Shown: positions 41,744 through 49,718 of the stretch, piece after piece | Numbering within the stretch: position 1 is the first letter of the stretch | Layout: every line of letters starts with the position of its first letter | Source of the DNA: Gammaproteobacteria bacterium | GTDB lineage: Bacteria; Pseudomonadota; Gammaproteobacteria; Eutrophobiales; Eutrophobiaceae | Assembly (NCBI GenBank): GCA_028819495.1 | Contig: JAPPLI010000190.1 | Span: 1-64,000, forward strand | Direction: 5' to 3' | DNA: 64,000 bases | The notes under the pieces: generated by a model | Databases searched by the model: none | The model's input: only the letters and a program-made list of their open reading frames with translations | Told to the model about the DNA's origin: nothing | Made by a program: the position numbers and the translations under genes

Positions 41744-44520
41744 CTTTGGATCCCTGGTATAAGATCGCCACCCCCCGCAAAGAAGTTCGCGAAGGCCGTT
41801 CGTTCAGTCCTGATGAATTCGCCATCGCTCTGGAGCAAGTGGTGACGGGAAATGCACCTGCTGATTACCGAGAACCGGCCCAATTTTTCTCTCGTACCTG
41901 CTTCACCCGCGCACTGAAAGAACACACAGGTATGGTACTACGGCGTCTCGCCGGAAGAACAGAGAACACAGCGCCGGTTATGACTCTTCTCACCCAGTTC
42001 GGCGGCGGTAAGACTCATACCCTGGCTTCGCTCTTTCACCTTGTCAACACCGGCGCAGAGGCTGCCAGATTTCCCGGTATAACTGACCTGTTGACAGAGG
42101 CGGGTGTGACAGAAGTTCCTGCCGCCCGGGTGGGTGTTTTTGTCGGTAATGCCTGGGACCCTGAGGAAGGTCGGGAGACCCCATGGGTCGAGTTGGCTCG
42201 CCAGCTTGGGGATGATGCCGCTGTTGCCGCGCTTGGCGCCAGCGCACGTACTAAGCCGCCAGGTACAGAGGCGATTGCAAAAATGTTAGCTACTGTGGAG
42301 GCACCGGTGCTTCTACTGTTCGATGAAGTCCTGAACTTCGTCAACCGGCACCGCGATATGGCCGAAGGTTTCCATGCCTTTATTCAAAACCTGACAGTTG
42401 CAGTTACCGGTACCACGCAAGTTGCAGCGATCATCAGCCTGCCGCGCAGTCAAGTGGAAATGACCGACTGGGACCAGCAATGGCAGGATCGAATTACCAA
42501 AGTGATCCGACGTGTCGCAAAAGACCTCATCGCCAACGATGAAACAGAAATCGGCGAAGTAGTACGGCGGCGGTTGTTCGAGGACCTTGGTGATGAGCGT
42601 GCACGCAAGAAAATTGCTAAAACTTACGCGAACTGGTGTTTCGAACGAAGCGCCCGGCTACCCCCTGCATGGATGGCGGTTGATACCGTAATGACCAAGA
42701 CCAAAGCGCAGGATTTCCTGCGCGGTCGGTTTGAGGCCTGCTACCCTTTCCATCCTGCTACGCTTGCTGTTTTCCAGCAAAAGTGGCGCGCTCTCAACCA
42801 TTTTCAACAGACCCGCGGCACCTTGGCAATGCTGGCGCAGTGGATATCCTGGGCAGCCCGCCAACACTTCCAGGAGGCGCGGCGGGAACCGCTGATCACG
42901 CTGGGATCGGCGCCGTTGCACATACCGGAGTTTCGCTCCGTGGTCCTTGGACAACTAGGCGAAACACGACTTGATGCGGCTATCAACGCAGATCTTGTCG
43001 GTCCAGTTTCACACGCGAAGGCCTTGGATGCGGACAGCACAGGGCCACTACGAGATATTCACCGTCGCGTGGGTACAGCCATCCTGTTCGAATCCTCCGG
43101 TGGCCAGGTGGATAAAGTTGCACATCTGCCAGAAATTCGCTTTGCTCTTGGCGAGCCCAATATAGAAACCACCAGCATCGATAATGCCGCGTTAGCCCTG
43201 GAAACTTCCAGCTTTTTCATACGCAGTATTGGGACGGACGGCTTCCGTATCCATCATCAAGCGACACTGAAAAAAGTAGTCAATGACCGGCGAGCGTCAC
43301 TGAATGAGGAAACAGAGATCAAGCCGGCAATTCGTAAGTTGGTAGATAGTGAATTTAAACGCGGCGCCACTATTCCGGTTGTCTCCTTTCCTGAAGACGG
43401 GTCAGAAATTCAGGACTCGCCTCGCTTGATCCTGATTATCGTTGAGCCTGAAACGGAATGGTTGAATGATAGCAGCATTGCAGAACAGATTAAGCAGTGG
43501 ACCGGGGAACGTGGTAAATCTCCGAGACTGTATCCAGGCTCTCTTGTCTGGTGTGTTAAAAAACCGGGAAACCAACTTCGCGACAGGATAGAGCTGTGGT
43601 TGGCCTGGCAACGCGTAGCACGAGAGGTGGCAGAAGGCATTCTGGGAACCGATTTCGATCGCGTGGATCGAGCGGAAGTCCAGGCCAAGGTCAAGGATGC
43701 GGAGGAAGCAGTCAAGGATGAAATCTGGGCTGGTTATCGTTTTGTGGTTCTTGCCGACCCCGGGACCGAGAATGGTCTAAAAGTCATTGACCTGGGTGCT
43801 GGACATGCCAGCGCGAATGAAACCCTCTGTGGGCGTATCATCGCCGCATTGAAGACTGAGGCCTTGTTAAACGAGTCGGTCGGCGTCGGCTATATCGAGC
43901 GTCACTGGCCACCTGCATTCAATGAAACAGGCGCCTGGCCGCTCACAAGCCTGCGTCAGAGCTTCCTTAACGGCACCCTGACAAGACTGATTGACCCAGA
44001 CTCGATTCTTCGCCGTAAGATTCTGGAATTCGTAGAAAACGGAGATTTTGGTTTGGCATCCGGTGTCAAAGACAACGATCAGTATGAAAGATTATGGTAC
44101 GGAGAACCGATTGCTGTTGAAGAAGTGGAATTCGAAACCAGCGTCTTTCTTTTGACCAAGGCCAGGGCCGAACAAATCCGAGAGGCGGAGAAAGAATCGA
44201 CTCCGACCCAGTCAGACGATACACCTGAACCAATCTCCCCACCTGAATCGGAACAGGTATCTAAGACGGATTCTGAGCCCCACCCAATTCAAGAAGATAA
44301 AAAGACGACGTTACGGCTTGCCGGTACAGTGCCTCCTGAAACGTGGAACCGACTTGGAACCAAAGTATTGCCAAAACTTCGAGGTGAAGGGGACCTTAAT
44401 GTAGGTATTGATTTCTCAGTGAGCATAAGTTCAACGTCGGCACAAAGAATTGAAGCGGAACTACTGCAAATTTTGAATGATCTCGGACTGGACGAGCGAG
44501 TTCATATCAAACAAGAATGA
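41740..44520 (+). CDS. DUF499 AAA-like ATPase
   Basis: A 926-aa ATPase with Walker A TQFGGGKTHTLASL (about 85-98) and Walker B VLLLFDEVLNFV (about 188-199), the signature of DUF499 proteins encoded with DUF1156 methyltransferases. The C-terminal third holds an acidic, proline-rich linker (about 820-860, TPTQSDDTPEPISPPE) and ends in a small alpha/beta domain. It probably powers remodelling of the methylation/restriction complex. It is the last gene of the operon; no strong terminator is visible in the 107 bp that follow, only a short TGGTG/CCACCA hairpin. Confidence 0.88.
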   Translation: MTLDPWYKIATPRKEVREGRSFSPDEFAIALEQVVTGNAPADYREPAQFFSRTCFTRALKEHTGMVLRRLAGRTENTAPVMTLLTQFGGGKTHTLASLFHLVNTGAEAARFPGITDLLTEAGVTEVPAARVGVFVGNAWDPEEGRETPWVELARQLGDDAAVAALGASARTKPPGTEAIAKMLATVEAPVLLLFDEVLNFVNRHRDMAEGFHAFIQNLTVAVTGTTQVAAIISLPRSQVEMTDWDQQWQDRITKVIRRVAKDLIANDETEIGEVVRRRLFEDLGDERARKKIAKTYANWCFERSARLPPAWMAVDTVMTKTKAQDFLRGRFEACYPFHPATLAVFQQKWRALNHFQQTRGTLAMLAQWISWAARQHFQEARREPLITLGSAPLHIPEFRSVVLGQLGETRLDAAINADLVGPVSHAKALDADSTGPLRDIHRRVGTAILFESSGGQVDKVAHLPEIRFALGEPNIETTSIDNAALALETSSFFIRSIGTDGFRIHHQATLKKVVNDRRASLNEETEIKPAIRKLVDSEFKRGATIPVVSFPEDGSEIQDSPRLILIIVEPETEWLNDSSIAEQIKQWTGERGKSPRLYPGSLVWCVKKPGNQLRDRIELWLAWQRVAREVAEGILGTDFDRVDRAEVQAKVKDAEEAVKDEIWAGYRFVVLADPGTENGLKVIDLGAGHASANETLCGRIIAALKTEALLNESVGVGYIERHWPPAFNETGAWPLTSLRQSFLNGTLTRLIDPDSILRRKILEFVENGDFGLASGVKDNDQYERLWYGEPIAVEEVEFETSVFLLTKARAEQIREAEKESTPTQSDDTPEPISPPESEQVSKTDSEPHPIQEDKKTTLRLAGTVPPETWNRLGTKVLPKLRGEGDLNVGIDFSVSISSTSAQRIEAELLQILNDLGLDERVHIKQE

Positions 44521-44627
44521 TTTTAAGGAACATCCCTATCAAGCACTGGTGTTATCCACCAAAAATCGGATTAACCTGTGGAACAGTTCAAATTGATAAT
44601 TCACTCTGAACTGGCTTTGACAGCCCC

Positions 44628-46151
44628 ATGAAAAGGCGGGATTTCATAATCAACACGGCCCTGGGCCTGGCTGCCGCACAGGCGTCGGCGCCGCTTGTGG
44701 CAGAATCCAGGTTCTCCGGGAATCCGTTTACCCTGGGTGTTGCCTCCGGCGACGTGACGCAGGACTCGGTGGTGTTGTGGACCCGGCTTGCGCCGCAACC
44801 GCTGGCGGCGGACGGCGGCATCCGCCAGGGCGCGATTCCTGTACACTGGGAGTTATTTGAGGAAGAAGGGATGCGAGTACCTGTCAGGCGGGGCGAGGAA
44901 TTAGCCGTGCCCCAGCTTGCTCATTCGGTTCATGTTGACATACAGGGACTGGAACCGGGGCGGGAGTACTGGTACCGGTTTTCCGTAGGTGCGCATAGTT
45001 CAGAAGCGGGACGCACGAAGACCCTTCCGGCACTCGACAGTCAGGCCGAATCCATCCGCTTCGTCACGGCATCCTGCCAGAACTACGCTCACGGTTATTT
45101 CGCCGCTTACGACCATATCGTTGCGGATGATCCGGACTTCGTGATGCACCTGGGCGACTATATCTATGAAACATCCTACGGTGTGAACGTCAGGAAACAC
45201 GAAACCGAAGACATGCCGTTTACACTTGACGGTTACCGGCGGCGGCATGCGTTGTATAAAACCGATGAATCCCTTAAACGGGCCCATGCCAGGCTGCCTT
45301 TTTTTACCACACTGGACAACCACGATGCCGTGATAGATATCGACCCCGCCGGGTTGGGGAGAAGAGCTGCCGCCTACCAGGCCTGGTACGAACATATGCC
45401 GACCCGGGGCTATGGCAAGCCTGGTGATAACCGGTTTCACCTCCGGCGCACAATCCATGCCGGCAGGCTGGCACAGATCAACCTTCTCGATACCCGCCAA
45501 TTCCGCGACAGACAATATCTCTGCAGTAACAACGAACCTGCGTACGGCTTCGGTAATTACCGGGAACGTTGTCCTGTGATATTCGCTGAGGAGCGTAGTA
45601 TGCTGGGAGAAGATCAGGAACGCCGGCTGATGGAAAGCATGGTGAACAACAGGGCTCCATGGAACGTGATTGCCTCAACCAGCGTGTTTTCTCCTTTCCA
45701 CCTGGATATCGATAACAAAACCTTGAATTTTACAGGTTCCTGGGATGGTTACCCGGCAAACAGGGACAAGATCGTCGATGCAATCAACCGGAGCGTTACC
45801 GGCCACGCAGTGATCCTGAGCGGTGACATGCACTCCTTCTGGGCCATCGACGGCATGCAGTCCACAGCATTATCCGACCGCTTTCCGGGAGTGGAATTTG
45901 TGGTATCTTCCATTTCAGCCAACTGGCCCGACGAGATGGACAAACCTATAACAGACAACCTGGTTCGAAACCCGCAGATAAAGTTCTATGAACCGGACAA
46001 ACGCGGGTACTTGTTACATGATATCTCCGCGCAGGAGTGGCAGACAACGGCGCGCGCCGTACATGACGTCAGGGATGCGCAGTCTGAAGTCTTTGACTTG
46101 GCGCGGTTTGTCGTCGACAACGGCAAACCCGGCCTCCGGCGCGTCTTATGA
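44628..46151 (+). CDS. phoD: PhoD-like alkaline phosphatase
   Basis: A 507-aa PhoD-family metallophosphatase. It opens with a twin-arginine signal (KRRDFIINTALGLAAAQASA), then the PhoD N-terminal domain (FTLGVASGDVTQDSVVLWTR) and the catalytic domain with MHLGDYIYET, LDNHD and LSGDMHSFW. PhoD enzymes cleave phosphomono- and phosphodiesters in the periplasm using calcium and iron. The usual DDHE motif reads DNHD, a conservative change. The gene marks the return to GC-rich sequence right of the defence island and is followed by a REP doublet. Confidence 0.9.
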   Translation: MKRRDFIINTALGLAAAQASAPLVAESRFSGNPFTLGVASGDVTQDSVVLWTRLAPQPLAADGGIRQGAIPVHWELFEEEGMRVPVRRGEELAVPQLAHSVHVDIQGLEPGREYWYRFSVGAHSSEAGRTKTLPALDSQAESIRFVTASCQNYAHGYFAAYDHIVADDPDFVMHLGDYIYETSYGVNVRKHETEDMPFTLDGYRRRHALYKTDESLKRAHARLPFFTTLDNHDAVIDIDPAGLGRRAAAYQAWYEHMPTRGYGKPGDNRFHLRRTIHAGRLAQINLLDTRQFRDRQYLCSNNEPAYGFGNYRERCPVIFAEERSMLGEDQERRLMESMVNNRAPWNVIASTSVFSPFHLDIDNKTLNFTGSWDGYPANRDKIVDAINRSVTGHAVILSGDMHSFWAIDGMQSTALSDRFPGVEFVVSSISANWPDEMDKPITDNLVRNPQIKFYEPDKRGYLLHDISAQEWQTTARAVHDVRDAQSEVFDLARFVVDNGKPGLRRVL

Positions 46152-46161
46152 CAGCCCTCTC

Positions 46162-46253
46162 CGTCATTCCCGCGCAGGCGGGAATCCAGTGGACAACAAA
46201 ACTCCTTATAATGAATGTTTGCTTACTGGATTCCCGCCTGCGCGGGAATAACG
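46162..46253. repeat. REP doublet (inverted 29-nt repeats)
   Basis: Two 29-nt arms (46162-46190 and 46225-46253) that are inverted repeats of each other with one mismatch. Each arm itself contains the hairpin ATTCCCGC/GCGGGAAT. The 34-bp centre is AT-rich and non-coding. This is a BIME-like arrangement in the gap between the phoD-like and SAHH-like genes, and ends two bases before the first possible start codon of the latter. As RNA it may terminate phoD transcription. Confidence 0.85.
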
Positions 46254-46254
46254 A

Positions 46255-47472
46255 ATGTGGTTAAATATGCCTGATTTTACTTATGACATCGAAGATATCG
46301 ATCTGGCGCAACAAGGGCTGAAGCGCATGGACTGGGTGCGCGAGCGCATGCCGGTTTTACACGGGATCAAGGAAGACTTTACCCGGACAAAGCTTTTTGA
46401 CGGCTTGCGTATCGGTATCTGCCTGCACGTGGAGGCGAAGACAGGCGTGTGGCTGGAGGCGCTGGCCGGTGGCGGCGCGCAAATTGCCATTACCGGCAGC
46501 CCCGGAACCGCCCAGGATGAGGTGGCCGCGGCGCTGGTGGCGGAATACGGCATACAGGTGTTCGCCAGAAAGAGTGAAACTTTCGACCGGCACCTGGATT
46601 ACGCGGCCAGGGTACTGGCGACCGAACCCGATTTGATCGTCGATAACGGGGCAGACATTCATATGCTGGCACTCACGAATCCGGACTTCTCCAGGGCAAA
46701 GTCAAAGATAATCGGCGCCACGGAAGAGACAACCACCGGCGGCTTTCGCCTGCGTGAAGAGATTACCGCACATGTCTTCCCTACCATCGTCATCAACGAC
46801 AGCCGGGCAAAACGCATTATTGAAAACCGCTACGGCGTCGGCCAGTCAGTGGTTGACGGTATCATGCGCTGTTCCAACCTGCTTATCGGCGGCAGGCGTA
46901 CAACCGTGATCGGCTATGGCTACTGCGGCCAGGGGATCGCCCGCGCCTTGCGCGGTCTCGGCGCACATGTGACCATCGTCGATATCGACCCCCTGACGCG
47001 GCTGGAAGCGCATACGGAAGGTTATACCACAGCCGAACTGGAAGAAGCGTTACCCACCAGTGACTTCGTCATCACGGTCACCGGCAGGCCTGACGCACTC
47101 AGACGCGAGCACCTGGCGCTGCTGAAAGACGGCGCCGTTCTATGTAACGCAGGCATGTTCGAGACGGAGATCGACCTGCCGGGACTGCGTGAACTATCGG
47201 TCGAGTCGAATCCCATCATGCCGGACATCCGCCGCTTCAGTCTGGAAAACGGGAAAACCATTTACCTGCTGGGCGAAGCCAACTCAGTCAACCTGAGCGC
47301 CGGTGACGGCAATCCAATCGAAATCATGGACCTGGGTCTGGCCATGCAATCCCTGTCCCTGGCATACCTCGCAAGTAAAGGCCGGACATTGCCGGCGGGC
47401 CCGCAAAACGTTCCCGGGGAAATCCAGAACGAAGTGGCTGTCAGGACCCTGCGTGCCTGGACCCGGAGTTAA
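46255..47472 (+). CDS. S-adenosylhomocysteinase homologue with altered active site
   Basis: A 405-aa protein of the SAHH family, archaeal/Thermotoga-like in length and sequence (CLHVEAKT, TEETTTGG, NDSRAKRI, RYGVGQS, NAD-binding GYGYCGQG). Three residues usually essential differ: the Asp before NxYG is Glu190, the His of NAGHFDVE is Met301, and the His of the GHP loop is Asn353. The fold and NAD site look intact, so it may act on another thioether or nucleoside. Start is either ATG 46255 or ATG 46267; no good Shine-Dalgarno is seen for either, as a REP element lies directly upstream. Followed after two bases by an SDR gene. Confidence 0.85.
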   Translation: MWLNMPDFTYDIEDIDLAQQGLKRMDWVRERMPVLHGIKEDFTRTKLFDGLRIGICLHVEAKTGVWLEALAGGGAQIAITGSPGTAQDEVAAALVAEYGIQVFARKSETFDRHLDYAARVLATEPDLIVDNGADIHMLALTNPDFSRAKSKIIGATEETTTGGFRLREEITAHVFPTIVINDSRAKRIIENRYGVGQSVVDGIMRCSNLLIGGRRTTVIGYGYCGQGIARALRGLGAHVTIVDIDPLTRLEAHTEGYTTAELEEALPTSDFVITVTGRPDALRREHLALLKDGAVLCNAGMFETEIDLPGLRELSVESNPIMPDIRRFSLENGKTIYLLGEANSVNLSAGDGNPIEIMDLGLAMQSLSLAYLASKGRTLPAGPQNVPGEIQNEVAVRTLRAWTRS

Positions 47473-47474
47473 GG

Positions 47475-48242
47475 ATGAAGTTAACCGATAACACTGTCCT
47501 GATTACCGGCGGCTCGAGCGGTATCGGCCTTGAGATATCCAGGCAGTTTTTGAACAGGAACAACAAAGTCATTATTACCGGGCGGGACGAGAAAAAACTG
47601 CAACATGCGAAACAACAACTGGACGGGGTGGCTGTAATACGGAATGACGTCAGTAATCCTGACGATATAGAGAAACTCTATCAACAGGCCACTACAGATT
47701 TCCCTGAGCTGAATATATTGATCAATAACGCAGGAATCCTGCACACGCTTGATTTACGGGACAGCAATCTTTCAGCAGCAGATTTGACGATGGAAATCGA
47801 TATTAACCTGAAAGGGACCATATTGATGAATAACGTCTTTCTGCCGCTATTGAAGTGTAACAACAACCCTGCAATCATCAATGTGTCCTCAGGACTGGCA
47901 TTCGTGCCCTTGCCGATGACCCCGGTATATTGTTCGACCAAGGCCGCAATTCACTCATATTCATTATCATTGAGAGCGCAATTAAGGAATACCGGTGTCA
48001 AGGTATTCGAACTGGCTCCTCCTCTTACTGAAACCGAAATGATAGGAAGCTTTAATGAACAGGACATCAGGGGAGTTTCTGTCATGTCCGTTGACGGTAT
48101 GGTGGCAGATTTCCTGAAAGGATTGGCAAAAGATGAATATGAAATCCGGCCTGGCCTGGCTAACCAGCTCAAGTTCATGAGCCGGTTTTTCCCGAGCTTT
48201 ATTCTTCGACAATTAAGCAAATCTGTTGATAGGTTACATTAG
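47475..48242 (+). CDS. Short-chain dehydrogenase/reductase (DltE-like)
   Basis: A 255-aa classical SDR: cofactor motif TGGSSGIG (12-19), NNAG near 88, active-site Ser in INVSSG and Tyr-x-x-x-Lys in YCSTK. It resembles DltE/COG3967-type oxidoreductases. Substrate unknown. The start lies two bases after the SAHH-like stop, within its reading distance of GGATG, so the two are likely co-transcribed. It appears more AT-rich than the SAHH-like gene, so it may have a separate history. Convergent with the amidohydrolase gene with a two-base gap. Confidence 0.88.
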   Translation: MKLTDNTVLITGGSSGIGLEISRQFLNRNNKVIITGRDEKKLQHAKQQLDGVAVIRNDVSNPDDIEKLYQQATTDFPELNILINNAGILHTLDLRDSNLSAADLTMEIDINLKGTILMNNVFLPLLKCNNNPAIINVSSGLAFVPLPMTPVYCSTKAAIHSYSLSLRAQLRNTGVKVFELAPPLTETEMIGSFNEQDIRGVSVMSVDGMVADFLKGLAKDEYEIRPGLANQLKFMSRFFPSFILRQLSKSVDRLH

Positions 48243-48244
48243 AA

Positions 48245-49696
48245 TTATAATTTATTCAGCTCCTTGAACTCCAGTTCCCCAGGGTTGATGATCTTACCAT
48301 TTTTCACCACCAGTTCGACATTGCCCAGGGCAGACAGGTCCCGCAACGGATCGCCGTTGACGACGATGATATCAGCAAGCTTGCCGGCTTCAAGGGTGCC
48401 CAGTTCCTCTCCCCGGCCGATGACTTCGGCCCCGTTCCGGGTGGCAGCCACCAGCACCTGCATCGGCGTCATACCTGCTTCGTTCATCAACTGCAGTTCG
48501 CGCAGTACCGATGCGCCGTGCAGCATCCCGGCATTGCCCGCATCACTCCCCATCGCAATCCTGACGCCCGTCTGCAGCGCCCGCTCCAGGTTCGACATCG
48601 AGATTTCCAGGCTGCGCTCCCTGTCATTGAGGAGACCCGGAACGTTCCGGGAAGCCAGGACCACGCTGCCCGGAGCGGTGATCGACGCCAGCAGGACATC
48701 CCATACCTTGCCATGCAGATGTGGGGAAACAAAGGAGCCGGGTTTCGTTGTATAGCCCCCTTCAAACACCGCGAGGGTCGGTATATAGGCAACATCACGT
48801 TCGACCATCAGTTCGAACACGTCCCGGGCGCCGGTTTCGGCCATGTGTATGCTGTGCACGATAACGTCACCACCTGCTTCAACAAATTCCCTGGCCTCGC
48901 TGGGAAATGACGTGTGCGCATACACCTTCAAATTGCGGGCATGGGCTTCCTCAATCAAGGTGTGGAGGATATCGGGCTTTAACTTGTCCATGTCGGCGTC
49001 AAACCGGGTGGTCCCGGCTTCGACGCGCGAATGGAACAGCTTGATGCCGTCAACCTGTTCCGCACTGATCCTGCGCACCGCCTCTTTGGCATCTTCCACG
49101 CTGTCAACCTGGAAATAGAAGGGACCCAGGTAGTCCAGGAGACCGAGCTCGGTTATCAACCGAATGGGATGCGAACCGGGGGCGGTAATACCGAAACCAT
49201 TGCCGTACAACCTCGGACCCATCAGTTCACCGGTATCGAGCGCCGTTTTCATGGCATTGAGACTGGGGTGCGCAGCCATATCGTAAATACTGGTCACGCC
49301 GAACTTCAGGTAACTCAGGAGGCTGTTTTCAACGGCAGCCGGGGTGAATTCACGCGGGTCTGCCGACCCGCCGCCACTGCCGCCGATGTGGATGTGCGCA
49401 TCAATGAGACCCGGCAAGAGGGTCTTGCCCCCAAGGTCTACTATACGCGCGTTTGCAGGGACGACGAAATCGGGACCGATTGAGGCAATTTTCGAGTCCC
49501 GGATGACGATTGCAGCATCTTCCAGGGGCGGCCCTCCGTTGCCATCGATAATCCTGCCGCCTGTCAGGACCAGGAATTCTCCGGCCCACAAATGGCCGGA
49601 ACAGACACAGAGCAACAGGATACCTGCCGGCAACAGCCGGCATGAGAAAGACCTCCTTCCCGGGCGACCGGCAGTATCAGCGCTCAAATCCAGCAA
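48245..49696 (-). CDS. Secreted metal-dependent amidohydrolase
   Basis: A 483-aa amidohydrolase related to imidazolonepropionase-like and prolidase-like enzymes: DAHIHIG (metal HxH), KVYAHTSF (His), IVHSIHMAETG (His) and MGSDAGNAGML (Asp). A signal-like segment (LLPAGILLLCVCSGHLWAGE) indicates export. The start is uncertain: the frame has only TTG/CTG near the signal, with TTG at 49694-49696 used here. A perfect AAGGAGG eight bases before an ATG lies in the wrong frame, hinting at a frameshift or sequence error. It follows the TonB receptor gene by 22 bp and probably degrades its imported substrate. Confidence 0.82.
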   Translation of the reverse strand: MLDLSADTAGRPGRRSFSCRLLPAGILLLCVCSGHLWAGEFLVLTGGRIIDGNGGPPLEDAAIVIRDSKIASIGPDFVVPANARIVDLGGKTLLPGLIDAHIHIGGSGGGSADPREFTPAAVENSLLSYLKFGVTSIYDMAAHPSLNAMKTALDTGELMGPRLYGNGFGITAPGSHPIRLITELGLLDYLGPFYFQVDSVEDAKEAVRRISAEQVDGIKLFHSRVEAGTTRFDADMDKLKPDILHTLIEEAHARNLKVYAHTSFPSEAREFVEAGGDVIVHSIHMAETGARDVFELMVERDVAYIPTLAVFEGGYTTKPGSFVSPHLHGKVWDVLLASITAPGSVVLASRNVPGLLNDRERSLEISMSNLERALQTGVRIAMGSDAGNAGMLHGASVLRELQLMNEAGMTPMQVLVAATRNGAEVIGRGEELGTLEAGKLADIIVVNGDPLRDLSALGNVELVVKNGKIINPGELEFKELNKL

Positions 49697-49718
49697 CCCC
49701 TGTCCCAGGTCCTGCCCG

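Noticed and set aside
44521-44627. Rho-independent terminator or att site at the right edge of the defence island
   Set aside because: Only a short stem and no U-tract; no direct repeat with the left edge.
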